Part shown: positions 15,971 through 24,034 of the stretch, piece by piece
How positions within the stretch are numbered: the first letter of the stretch is position 1
Layout: every line of letters starts with the position of its first letter
Assembly: GCA_023439185.1 (NCBI GenBank)
Contig: JAEXOR010000052.1
Span: 135,070 to 199,069, forward strand
DNA length: 64,000 nucleotides
From: Bacillota bacterium
GTDB taxonomy: Bacteria > Bacillota > Desulfotomaculia > Desulfotomaculales > Desulfallaceae
Direction of reading: 5' to 3'
Made by a program: the position numbers and the translations under genes
Notes under the pieces: model-generated
Seen by the model: only the letters and a program-made list of their open reading frames with translations
What the model was told of the DNA's origin: nothing
Database searches by the model: none

Positions 15971-18602
15971 GAAATGGGTCTACACATTCGCAGAAGGCCG
16001 GGCCGATATGAAGGAGCTGCTGGGCGGCAAAGGGGCCAACCTGGCGGAGATGACCAACATCGGCCTGCCTGTACCGCCCGGTATTATAGTTACCACCGAA
16101 GCGTGTATCCAGTTTTACAGCGAAAACAGACAGTTCCCGCCGGGGATGGAAGACCAGGTGCGGGAGAAAATGAGTACCCTGGAGGAAAAAACCGGCAAAC
16201 AATTTGGCAACCCCGACAAGCCGCTGCTGGTTAGCGTACGTTCCGGGGCGGTGATTTCTATGCCCGGGATGATGGACACGGTTTTAAACCTGGGATTAAA
16301 TGACGATACCGTGCGGGGTCTGGCCAAAGAATCCGGGGACGACCGGTTCGCCATGGACTGTTACCGCCGTTTTCTCAATATGTTCGGCGACGTGGTTCTG
16401 GGCATCGACCATGATAAATTTGAACGCATCCTGAGCATGCACAAGGATAAAGCCCGGGTCCAGTATGACAACCAGTTGAATACCGAACAATGGCAGGCCG
16501 TGGTGGCGGAATACAAAAAGCTCATTCAGCGGGAAACCGGGGAACCATTTCCCCAGGATCCCATGGAACAGCTGTTTAAAGCCGTTTACGCGGTGTTTAA
16601 CTCCTGGAACAGCGACCGGGCCATTGTGTACCGTAAAGTAAATAAAATACCCGACGACCTGGGCACCGCGGTCAACATACAGGCCATGGTTTTCGGCAAC
16701 CTGGGGAATGACTGCGGCACCGGAGTCGCCTTTACCCGCAATCCGTCCACCGGCACCGGAGAGCTTTACGGAGAATACCTGATTAACGCCCAGGGCGAGG
16801 ACGTGGTGGCGGGCATCAGGACGCCGCAGCCCATTGCTACGCTGAAAGACGAAATGCCCGCGGTCTATGAAGAATTTGACCGTATCTGCAAGCTGCTGGA
16901 AAAACACTATCGCAATATGCAGGACATTGAGTTTACCATTGAACGTGGCAAACTGTACATGCTGCAGACCAGGAACGGCAAACGCACCGCCCAGGCCGCC
17001 ATGAAAATCGCCGTGGACATGGTTGATGAGGGACTGATTAATAAAGAAGAAGCGGTGATGCGGGTGGAACCGGCTCACCTGGATAACCTGCTGCACCGCC
17101 GTATCGACCCCGACGCCAAACTGGACATTATCGCCAGGGGGCTTCCCGCGTCGCCCGGCGCCGCCGGTGGCAGGGTGGTGTTCAGCGCCGACGAGGCCGA
17201 GAAAACAGCCCAGGAAGGCGTTAAAGTCATCCTGGTGCGTACCGAGACAACGCCGGACGATATTCACGGCATTGTGGCCGCCCAGGGCATCCTGACCTCC
17301 AGGGGCGGTATGACCAGCCACGCCGCCGTTGTGGCCCGGGGCATGGGCAAACCATGCGTATGCGGGTGCGAGGCGCTCCGAATTGACTATGATCATGAAC
17401 TATTCACAGTTAACGGGTTGACTGTTAAAAAAGGCGATGTCCTTTCCATTGACGGCGCCACCGGCCAGGTAATTATGGGCGAGGTGCCCATGATTGACCC
17501 CGAACTGGGGGCGGAATTCCGCCAGCTGCTTACCTGGGCGGATGAGATACGCACCCTGGGAGTCCGTACCAACGCCGACACCCCGGAGGACTCGGCCAAG
17601 GCCAGGGAATTCGGCGCCGAGGGCATCGGACTGACCAGGACCGAACACATGTTTATGGCCCAGGAACGGTTGCCCATCGTGCAGGAGATGATCCTGGCCG
17701 GTACCGATGAAGAAAGGGACGCCGCCCTGGTCAAGCTGCTGCCCATGCAGGAAGAGGACTTTTACGGCATTTTCAAGGCCATGGAAGGACTGCCGGTGAC
17801 CATCCGGCTTTTGGACCCGCCACTGCACGAGTTTCTGCCCAACGCGGAAGAATTGATGGTGGAGATCACCAGGCTCAAACTGACCGGCGGCGATGCCGGG
17901 GAACTAAAACAGAAGGAAGAGCTGCTTAAAAAAGTGCGCTCCCTGTCCGAATTCAACCCCATGCTGGGTCACCGGGGCTGCCGGCTGGGGATTACCTTCC
18001 CGGCCGTGTACGCCATGCAGGCCAAGGCGATTTTCCAGGCGGTGGCGCGGTTGGTGCGGGAGGGCTGCAAGGTAATACCCGAGGTTGAGATCCCGCTGGT
18101 GATCGAGGTCAAGGAACTGGCTTACCTGCGCGGGCTGGTGGAACAGACGGCCTCGGACGTAATGAAGGAAACCGGGGTGACGTTCGAATATACCGTGGGG
18201 ACCATGATTGAAGTGCCCCGGGCGGCGCTTTTGGCCGGTGAGATAGCTGCCGAGGCGGACTTTTTCTCCTTCGGCACCAACGACCTGACCCAGACCACGC
18301 TGGGCTTCAGCCGGGACGATGCCGAGGGCAAATTTTTACAGCATTACACCGAGAAGAAAATCCTGGCCGAGAACCCCTTCGCGGTGCTGGATCGCAAAGG
18401 AGTGGGCAAGCTGATGGAAATGACGGTACAACAGGGCCGGGCAGTAAAACCGGATTTATTGATCGGTATCTGCGGGGAGCATGGCGGAGAGCCTTCCTCC
18501 ATTGAGTTCTGCCATTTAATCGGTCTGAATTACGTAAGCTGCTCACCCTTCCGGGTGCCTATCGCCCGCCTGGCCGCCGCCCAGGCGGCGATAAAGGGTT
18601 AA
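15960..18602 (+). CDS. ppdK: Pyruvate, phosphate dikinase
   Basis: 880 residues. It interconverts pyruvate + ATP + Pi and PEP + AMP + PPi, an energy-saving step in anaerobes. The ATP-grasp domain has LLGGKGANLAEM at the N-terminus. The phosphohistidine swivel is GGMTSHAAVVARGMGKPCVCG, with His in TSHAA and the regulatory Thr before it. The C-terminal PEP/pyruvate barrel contains GTMIEVPRAAL and the catalytic Cys in LIGICGEHGG. ATG 15960 overlaps the ppsR stop by 11 nt, which indicates coupling. Frame further upstream lies inside ppsR. Confidence 0.97.
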   Translation: MASKKWVYTFAEGRADMKELLGGKGANLAEMTNIGLPVPPGIIVTTEACIQFYSENRQFPPGMEDQVREKMSTLEEKTGKQFGNPDKPLLVSVRSGAVISMPGMMDTVLNLGLNDDTVRGLAKESGDDRFAMDCYRRFLNMFGDVVLGIDHDKFERILSMHKDKARVQYDNQLNTEQWQAVVAEYKKLIQRETGEPFPQDPMEQLFKAVYAVFNSWNSDRAIVYRKVNKIPDDLGTAVNIQAMVFGNLGNDCGTGVAFTRNPSTGTGELYGEYLINAQGEDVVAGIRTPQPIATLKDEMPAVYEEFDRICKLLEKHYRNMQDIEFTIERGKLYMLQTRNGKRTAQAAMKIAVDMVDEGLINKEEAVMRVEPAHLDNLLHRRIDPDAKLDIIARGLPASPGAAGGRVVFSADEAEKTAQEGVKVILVRTETTPDDIHGIVAAQGILTSRGGMTSHAAVVARGMGKPCVCGCEALRIDYDHELFTVNGLTVKKGDVLSIDGATGQVIMGEVPMIDPELGAEFRQLLTWADEIRTLGVRTNADTPEDSAKAREFGAEGIGLTRTEHMFMAQERLPIVQEMILAGTDEERDAALVKLLPMQEEDFYGIFKAMEGLPVTIRLLDPPLHEFLPNAEELMVEITRLKLTGGDAGELKQKEELLKKVRSLSEFNPMLGHRGCRLGITFPAVYAMQAKAIFQAVARLVREGCKVIPEVEIPLVIEVKELAYLRGLVEQTASDVMKETGVTFEYTVGTMIEVPRAALLAGEIAAEADFFSFGTNDLTQTTLGFSRDDAEGKFLQHYTEKKILAENPFAVLDRKGVGKLMEMTVQQGRAVKPDLLIGICGEHGGEPSSIEFCHLIGLNYVSCSPFRVPIARLAAAQAAIKG

Positions 18603-18657
18603 GGGTCAATTGTTTGAAGGTTGTATTAGAAGCGTAATTTCAAAAGTCTAAAATATA

Positions 18658-18714
18658 GGGTGTTGGTAGTTAAAATCTTGAATGATTTTAAGCGCCAACA
18701 CCCTAATTTTTTAA
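18658..18714 (+). terminator. Terminator of ppdK
   Basis: GGGTGTTGG (18658-18666) pairs with CCAACACCC (18695-18703). Inside, TTAAAATC (18670-18677) pairs with GATTTTAA (18684-18691), and AATTTTTTAAT follows. It marks the left edge of the accessory block. Confidence 0.75.
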
Positions 18715-18843
18715 TAAAAACTGTGATTTTGAGTAGTTCAGAATTAAAAAAATGTGTATTATGGGACAAATTAGGAGTATTTATTGGCATATATATGGTA
18801 CATTTTTTACAAATTAGGTTAATTAATTTTTTGTTGCTGCATA

Positions 18844-18897
18844 TTGACATCTCGGTCTATGAATAGTAGACTGCAATTGGTTTATAAATTATAGACC
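18844..18897 (+). promoter_or_regulatory. Promoter with tandem BlaI-type operators
   Basis: The promoter is TTGACA (18844-18849), a 17-nt spacer and TAGACT (18867-18872). Two dyads overlap or follow it: GTCTA-7 nt-TAGAC (18855-18871) and GGTTTAT-AAATT-ATAGACC (18879-18897). Both share GTCTA/TAGAC-like half sites, and their centres are about 25 bp apart. They precede the BlaI-family gene at 18913 and are its likely autoregulatory sites. Confidence 0.6.
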
Positions 18898-18912
18898 AGA
18901 GAGGGATTATGT

Positions 18913-19275
18913 ATGACAGAATATAAAATGGCACGAAGCGAAGCGAGGTTTGCCGAGTTGGTTTGGCGTCACGAGCCCATCGCTTCCGGTGAGCTTGTAA
19001 AGCTGTGCGAAAAAGAACTGGATTGGAAGAAGTCCACTACATATACGGTTTTGAAAAAGCTCTGCGAAAAAGGGATTTTTCAAAACGACAACGCAATCGT
19101 ATCCTCCTTGATAAAAAAGGATGAGTTTTATGCGGGGCAGAGCAGACGTTTTGTAGAATACGCTTTCGGGGGCTCGCTGCCGAAGTTTTTAGCATCCTTC
19201 ATTGGAGGGAAAAAACTGTCCGGCAAACAGGCTGAGGAACTCATGCGTCTGATTGACGAACACAGGGAGGACTGA
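18913..19275 (+). CDS. BlaI/MecI/CopY-family transcriptional repressor
   Basis: 120 residues. The winged helix (MARSEARFAELVWRHEPIASGELVKLCEKELDWKKSTTYTVLKKLCEKGIFQ) is the BlaI/MecI DNA-binding domain, and the C-terminal half is a dimerisation helix pair. The next gene, 2 nt away, encodes the M56 metallopeptidase that normally cleaves this repressor. No beta-lactamase or PBP2a gene lies nearby, so the target may be only this operon or a distant gene. Confidence 0.9.
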   Translation: MTEYKMARSEARFAELVWRHEPIASGELVKLCEKELDWKKSTTYTVLKKLCEKGIFQNDNAIVSSLIKKDEFYAGQSRRFVEYAFGGSLPKFLASFIGGKKLSGKQAEELMRLIDEHRED

Positions 19276-19277
19276 AT

Positions 19278-21002
19278 GTGGAAAAGATATTTCTCTCTGT
19301 TTTGAATATGAGCCTTACGGCGAGTTTCGTCATCGCCGCTATAATGCTGGCGCGGCTGCCGCTGAAAAAGGCTCCAAAGATTATATCCTACGTGCTGTGG
19401 GCGGTGGCGGGATTCAGGCTTGTCTTTCCGTTTACTCTGGAGGGCATATTCAGTCTGCTCCCGTTCAAATCCACACCGATTCCAACGGACATAGCGACGC
19501 AAGCCGTTCCGCGTATAGACAGCGGCATAACCGTCGTGGACAACGCAGTCAGCGCAGTATTGCCCGCCGCAATTCCTGCCGCCAGCGCAAATCCGCTTCA
19601 GATATGGCTTATGGTCGGCTCTTATATCTGGCTTGTCGGCGTGACGGTTATGCTTATCTACAGCATTGTGTCCATTGTCTTTCTGAAGAAGCAGCTTCGC
19701 AGTGCAACGCTCGTTGAAGGGCATCTCTATGAAGCCGGCAACTTGAAAACACCGTTCGTAATCGGGCTGTTCAGCCCCAAGATTTATATCCCCGCTGGGC
19801 TTAGCGGTGAGGAGAGGACGTATATCATCCTTCATGAGCAGACGCACATCCGGCGGCACGACCACGCTGTGAAACTGTTTGCCTACTTTGTGCTGTGCCT
19901 ACATTGGTTCAATCCATTTGCGTGGGCAGCATTCCTACTTATGGGCGCGGATATGGAGATGTCCTGTGATGAACGGGTAATAAAAGAGATGGGCGAAAAC
20001 ACGAAAAAAGCCTACTCCATGTCTCTTATCTCGATGGCGGCCGGACACCGCATCATTGGAGGCAGCCCCCTCGCGTTCGGCGAGGGCGGAATGAAAGAGC
20101 GAATTAAGAATGTGTTGAATTTCAAGAAGCCCTCACGGGTTATCATTATTGCTGCCGTCGTGCTTGTCGCGGTGTTGACGGTGGGGTTGGCGATGAGCAA
20201 ATCAGCGGACGATGCGTCTGTCAAAGCCGCAGTTACTGCGGACGGCAAAGCGCAGCCGATTACCATTGACAGCTATGAAAATCCGCCGTATGTTCCATTG
20301 GGAAGCACGATTAAGCTTCAAATAAATGAAGATTTTCCCGATACAATAAATGTAACGGATATAATCGTCAGAAGTGACGGTTCGCCCAAATATGACAGGC
20401 GATTAGATAAAGAAGTTGAATATGCAGTATCCGGCAATGCGATTTCATTTGCGGTTGAGAACAACTGGGTGACGGCGCTCAGCTCAAATTCCGAAGATTA
20501 TAAAAAAGGCAACACCTATCGTTGGTATTACGTTCAATGCGGGTGGAGAAACGGCGATGAAAAAGAATATGCGATTTATGTAAGGACTGACGCTGCTATT
20601 ACTTTTGAAGACATCGACCCTGATAAAGTTTCTTTCTCCATCTTTGTACCAACCGTGATGCCTGATGGATTGGTTACTGCAAATCTAACCATAGACGAAG
20701 GACCGCCGACCTATGTTAAGATAGACTATCGCACAAAGTATGGCAGTACCGGACTCCTTGTGCTCAACGGTCCCGCTGGCAGCGGTCTTGCTGCCGACCC
20801 GCGAAAGAAGGGTGAGACAATAAAGTTGCGTGGTGATATTCCGGGACACTTTCTCGATAATCAGCCGCAGTTTGGAGGGCCGATTTTGTGGTGGGAGGAG
20901 GCTGGTTCCTATATAGCTTTGTCAGGCCCTGAACTGAACAAGACCGACCTTGTGAAGATAGCGGATTCTATGTCGTCCACACGCAACATCTTGGGTCTCT
21001 AA
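19278..21002 (+). CDS. BlaR1/MecR1-like M56 membrane metallopeptidase sensor
   Basis: 574 residues. The N-terminal membrane domain has spans at about residues 8-25, 38-60 and 110-135, plus a fourth (VIIIAAVVLVAVLTVGLAM) near residue 290. The cytoplasmic zinc peptidase motif HEQTHIRRHDH (HExxH) is near residue 183, with the downstream E of ADMEMSCDE. The outer 260 residues do not show the penicillin-binding STxK-type domain of BlaR1; they are strand-rich and unrecognised. The signal sensed is therefore probably not a beta-lactam. It forms an operon with the BlaI-type gene. Confidence 0.85.
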   Translation: MEKIFLSVLNMSLTASFVIAAIMLARLPLKKAPKIISYVLWAVAGFRLVFPFTLEGIFSLLPFKSTPIPTDIATQAVPRIDSGITVVDNAVSAVLPAAIPAASANPLQIWLMVGSYIWLVGVTVMLIYSIVSIVFLKKQLRSATLVEGHLYEAGNLKTPFVIGLFSPKIYIPAGLSGEERTYIILHEQTHIRRHDHAVKLFAYFVLCLHWFNPFAWAAFLLMGADMEMSCDERVIKEMGENTKKAYSMSLISMAAGHRIIGGSPLAFGEGGMKERIKNVLNFKKPSRVIIIAAVVLVAVLTVGLAMSKSADDASVKAAVTADGKAQPITIDSYENPPYVPLGSTIKLQINEDFPDTINVTDIIVRSDGSPKYDRRLDKEVEYAVSGNAISFAVENNWVTALSSNSEDYKKGNTYRWYYVQCGWRNGDEKEYAIYVRTDAAITFEDIDPDKVSFSIFVPTVMPDGLVTANLTIDEGPPTYVKIDYRTKYGSTGLLVLNGPAGSGLAADPRKKGETIKLRGDIPGHFLDNQPQFGGPILWWEEAGSYIALSGPELNKTDLVKIADSMSSTRNILGL

Positions 21003-21276
21003 ACCACCTTTGGAGCGAGTTACAGGTTAGACCAAATGTGATAGGTCTATTTTGATAGCGGTGGCCCAGGCAGCCATCAAAGCAAAGAAATAGGTAAATT
21101 AAGATGCAATAGCTAACTGTGCAAAATTTAAGATAATGCTCAAAAATATGGTAATGTATGCTAAATTTATGCACATTAATTATAAATTTGCACGATTTTG
21201 ACGGATAAATTGTTTTTTTACCCGAGATATTTGTGCATTACTTGTGATTTTGCACATTCTATGATATGGTTTTTAT

Positions 21277-22143
21277 ATGGAAGAGTATTTGAGTTATTTT
21301 TCAGCTGCTACCCTTTGGAATATCCCATATATTGAAGCCGTTCTCGGTCCTGAAGCTGCTGAAACAGACTTGGTCGATTTTACAGTTTCCAAACGCAGTG
21401 CGAGATCTCTTAAAAAAGGCCGAATAATCCACTTATGCGAACTTGCTCTGCCTACCGGTGCAGTGGTATCAAGAAACGGCAGAATGGTTGCGTCGCCAGA
21501 ATTGTTGTTTCTCCAGCTTGCGTACAAATTAAATATCCATCGACTTATATTACTTGGTTTGCAGCTTTGTTCGCATTCGCCGGGTAATCCTTTCGAGGCA
21601 ATTACGACAAAGCAAAAACTAAAGACCTTTCTCGCGAAAACCTCGGGTCACCGTGGTCACCTCAAAGCCTTACGGGCGGTAAAATACATAGAAGACGGTT
21701 CCGCATCCGTTATGGAGTCTATTGCCTATATGGTTCTGACTCTGCCGCATGCTCTAGGAGGTTACGGGCTTGATGGCGCTGTTTTCAACTATGAGATAAA
21801 GCTCAAAGACGAAGCAGGCAAACGTCTTGGCCAGAAACGTTGCTTCACGGATTTGTATTATAAGCAGGCAAAGTTGGCCGTTGAATATGAAAGCTTTGCT
21901 TTTCACAACAGTCCATTGAAGCAAGGTAAAGATATGATGCGATCAGCGATCCTCGGCAGACAGGGCGTTGAAGTAACGCGTTTGAGTACCATTCAACTGT
22001 ACGATAAAGACGCTTGCATGGATTTTGCTTTGAATCTCGCATCCCGTCTTGGGAAACGCATACAAATTCGCGCAAAGAAGTTCGACGAGATGCATGCGCT
22101 CATCAGGGCATTGTTACCAACCGGGATAAATCGAGACATATAA
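21277..22143 (+). CDS. AbiEi/DUF559-like protein with nuclease-type C-terminus
   Basis: A 288-residue protein that I do not recognise by name. The N-terminal half (SYFSAATLWNIPYIEAVLG, then a HLCELALPTGAVVSRNGRMVASPELLFLQLA segment) resembles the AbiEi-antitoxin/transcription-factor layout common in Actinobacteria and Coriobacteria. The C-terminal part (CFTDLYYKQAKLAVEYES, H at FHNS, then KDMMRSAILGRQGVEVTRLSTIQLYD) has the order of a Vsr/DUF559 PD-(D/E)xK nuclease fold: D, then E-x-E/S, then D-x2-R, then a G-V-T-R strand. No Shine-Dalgarno precedes the ATG at 21277. A defence or toxin-related role is an inference. Confidence 0.6.
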   Translation: MEEYLSYFSAATLWNIPYIEAVLGPEAAETDLVDFTVSKRSARSLKKGRIIHLCELALPTGAVVSRNGRMVASPELLFLQLAYKLNIHRLILLGLQLCSHSPGNPFEAITTKQKLKTFLAKTSGHRGHLKALRAVKYIEDGSASVMESIAYMVLTLPHALGGYGLDGAVFNYEIKLKDEAGKRLGQKRCFTDLYYKQAKLAVEYESFAFHNSPLKQGKDMMRSAILGRQGVEVTRLSTIQLYDKDACMDFALNLASRLGKRIQIRAKKFDEMHALIRALLPTGINRDI

Positions 22144-22160
22144 CCATTGATTAGTATATA

Positions 22161-22195
22161 CCAAAGGAGGCTAACAATAGCCCCTTTGTTTTTGA
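22161..22195 (+). terminator. Terminator after the nuclease-like gene
   Basis: CAAAGGAGGCT (22162-22172) pairs with AGCCCCTTTG (22179-22188) with one bulge, and TTTTTG follows. Confidence 0.6.
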
Positions 22196-22305
22196 AAAAA
22201 ACTTGCAGCAGTAGAGAAGTATAGCATATTTTACAATAGGGCCTAAAATGTTAGCGATTATTCAGGTGACTGTGAACAACGGGGTCAATCGAAGTAACGA
22301 TATAT

Positions 22306-22354
22306 AAAAACAGGGCATTGCCACTTAATTTTGAAGGGCGGCCCTGTTTTTTTT
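22306..22354 (+). terminator. Hairpin terminator before the toxin-antitoxin pair
   Basis: AAAAACAGGGC (22306-22316) pairs with GCCCTGTTTTT (from 22341), and more T follow. It insulates the toxin-antitoxin promoter from upstream transcription. Confidence 0.6.
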
Positions 22355-22376
22355 CAATCGAATAAATCGTTGAGTT

Positions 22377-22407
22377 CATAGTCATATTATGATATGATAT
22401 GACTATG
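22377..22407 (+). promoter_or_regulatory. Palindromic operator of the toxin-antitoxin pair
   Basis: CATAGTCATAT (22377-22387) and ATATGACTATG (22397-22407) are perfect 11-bp inverted repeats with a 9-nt centre. They lie immediately before the antitoxin gene, where Phd/YefM antitoxins bind for autorepression. Confidence 0.65.
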
Positions 22408-22434
22408 AAGAATTGTAAGAAAGAAGGTGTATAT

Positions 22435-22713
22435 ATGGAATCTGAGATCAGACCATCCTCTGATTTAAGAAATCATTATAGTGAAATTTCAAAGCACTGC
22501 AGGGAGACACAGAGACCAATTATTATTACTGTAAATGGACGTGGAGATACAGTGGTACTGGGATTGCAAAAGTATTATCAGATGGAATCTGAACTTGAGT
22601 TGTTACGTACACTGGCAGAAGCTGAAGATGATGTAAAAAATGGAAGAGTTGCACCTATGCAGAATACTTTTGATGACATTCGGAAATCTTTAACGGAGAG
22701 AAAGAATGGATGA
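22435..22713 (+). CDS. Phd/YefM-family antitoxin
   Basis: About 92 residues. IRPSSDLRNHYSEISKHCRETQRPIIITVNGRGDTVVLGLQKYYQMESELELLRTLAEAE is the Phd/YefM fold, in which the N-terminal domain binds DNA and dimerises. The acidic C-terminus should wrap the toxin. I prefer ATG 22435 (after AAGAAGGTG) over ATG 22399 or 22405, because the earlier codons lie inside the operator palindrome. The stop overlaps the toxin start by 4 nt (ATGA). Confidence 0.88.
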   Translation: MESEIRPSSDLRNHYSEISKHCRETQRPIIITVNGRGDTVVLGLQKYYQMESELELLRTLAEAEDDVKNGRVAPMQNTFDDIRKSLTERKNG

Positions 22714-23021
22714 AATACAAAATTATGAGGACGGATAAAGCAGAGGAGCAACTTCGTGAAATCAGCTTTTATATTGCTGATGATTCGGGAAGTGTAGATA
22801 TTGCGATAAATTATCTGGATAAGATAGAAACCGCAATAAATAGATTAAAGGATTTTCCAAGGTCGGGAAATGTACCAAGATATTCGATTTTAAGAAAACA
22901 GGGATATCTAGTACTAATTGTGGAAAAACACCTTGTCTTTTATAAAATAGATGATGAAAAAAAGACTGTAACGATTTATGCTGTGGTAGATGGAAGACGG
23001 GAATACAGAAACTTAATTTAG
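22710..23021 (+). CDS. RelE/ParE-family toxin
   Basis: 103 residues. MRTDKAEEQLREISFYIADDSGSVDIAINYLDKIETAINRLKDFPRSGNVP is typical of the RelE/ParE helices, followed by the strands YLVLIVEKHLVFYKID and VTIYAVVDGRREYRNLI. The C-terminal DGRREY pattern is common to ribosome-dependent RelE-type mRNases, although ParE (gyrase) toxins share the fold. It is translationally coupled to the antitoxin. Confidence 0.88.
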   Translation: MKYKIMRTDKAEEQLREISFYIADDSGSVDIAINYLDKIETAINRLKDFPRSGNVPRYSILRKQGYLVLIVEKHLVFYKIDDEKKTVTIYAVVDGRREYRNLI

Positions 23022-23233
23022 TTGTAGGTTGTTAGGGGCAGGCCTTTACTTTCATATGTGTGAATTTGCAAATTAAAACGGTACCCGTTCTTCACAAAAA
23101 ACCGGCATAGAATGTCGCCATAACATGATAATATTGCACATAAATCTGGTATTTGGTAATATCCGTTTTCACAATATCACATTCTTTTGGCAAAAAAAAA
23201 CGGTCACACAAAAAGTGTAACCGAACAGGATAC

Positions 23234-24034
23234 CTACAACCCCATTTCCTGAACCGCCAGGCGGACAACTTCCTCGTTAATCAACTCCTTTTTAGCCTGG
23301 TAACCGCACAACAGGCAATGGGTAGCCAAATTATTGACCAAGCGGGGCCAGCCACGGGAGTGGGAAGCAATAGCCCCCAGCGCAATATCACTAAAAATAT
23401 CATGTTTAGCCCCGGCCAGGCTCATATGGTGCCGAATGTAACCAGCCACTTCCTCCCTGTTAAGGGGTTCAATCTTGTAGCGCATCGCCAGTCGCTGAGA
23501 CAAAGGGCGGTTATGGTTTAAAGACAGCTTGTCCTGCATATATGGGAGCCCCGAAATGATCAATATAAACGGGTTTTCCGAGTCCATACCGAAATTGAAA
23601 ATGATATTTAAATCTTGTAAGAAAAGATCCTTGGCCAGCTGCATCTCGTCCAGGACAAAAACCGGCGTAATTTTCCTCTCACGGTAAAATGCAAGCACAG
23701 CCCTTTGAATCTGGTGAAACAAATCCACCTTGCGAAACCTGGGCTCCTCCCCCAGGCCTACGACAAGGCCCCGGAAAAAATCCATCACCGTACCCGTAGA
23801 AAGAGGAAAATAAATCACCTTGTACAAAGAAGGATTCAAAGATTCGGCAAAAGCTCTCAGGGCAAAAGTTTTCCCGGCACCCGGTTCTCCAACTAAAAGC
23901 CCTATGCCCTTAACCTTTTTAAGATAATCAAGCCGGGCCCGGGCTTCAGCAAAAGCCGCAGAAATAAAGGAATCAGTTGTTTTTAAACTCTTGGCAAAGG
24001 GCTCATGAGACAGGGAATAAAAAGCCTTGTACAT
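23234..24034 (-). CDS. ExeA/TnsC-like AAA ATPase of the transposon
   Basis: 266 residues. The N-terminus MYKAFYSLSHEPFAKSL is the ExeA-type signature. The Walker A is VGEPGAGKT near residue 50 and the Walker B is FVLDEMQLA near residue 130. It resembles IstB/TnsC/TniB partners that help the transposase choose a target. It overlaps the end of the transposase gene by 1 nt. Confidence 0.88.
   Translation of the reverse strand: MYKAFYSLSHEPFAKSLKTTDSFISAAFAEARARLDYLKKVKGIGLLVGEPGAGKTFALRAFAESLNPSLYKVIYFPLSTGTVMDFFRGLVVGLGEEPRFRKVDLFHQIQRAVLAFYRERKITPVFVLDEMQLAKDLFLQDLNIIFNFGMDSENPFILIISGLPYMQDKLSLNHNRPLSQRLAMRYKIEPLNREEVAGYIRHHMSLAGAKHDIFSDIALGAIASHSRGWPRLVNNLATHCLLCGYQAKKELINEEVVRLAVQEMGL

Noticed and set aside
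18660..18866. A 68-residue hydrophobic frame after ppdK
   Set aside because: It begins inside the ppdK terminator, has no ribosome binding site and runs over the BlaI promoter.
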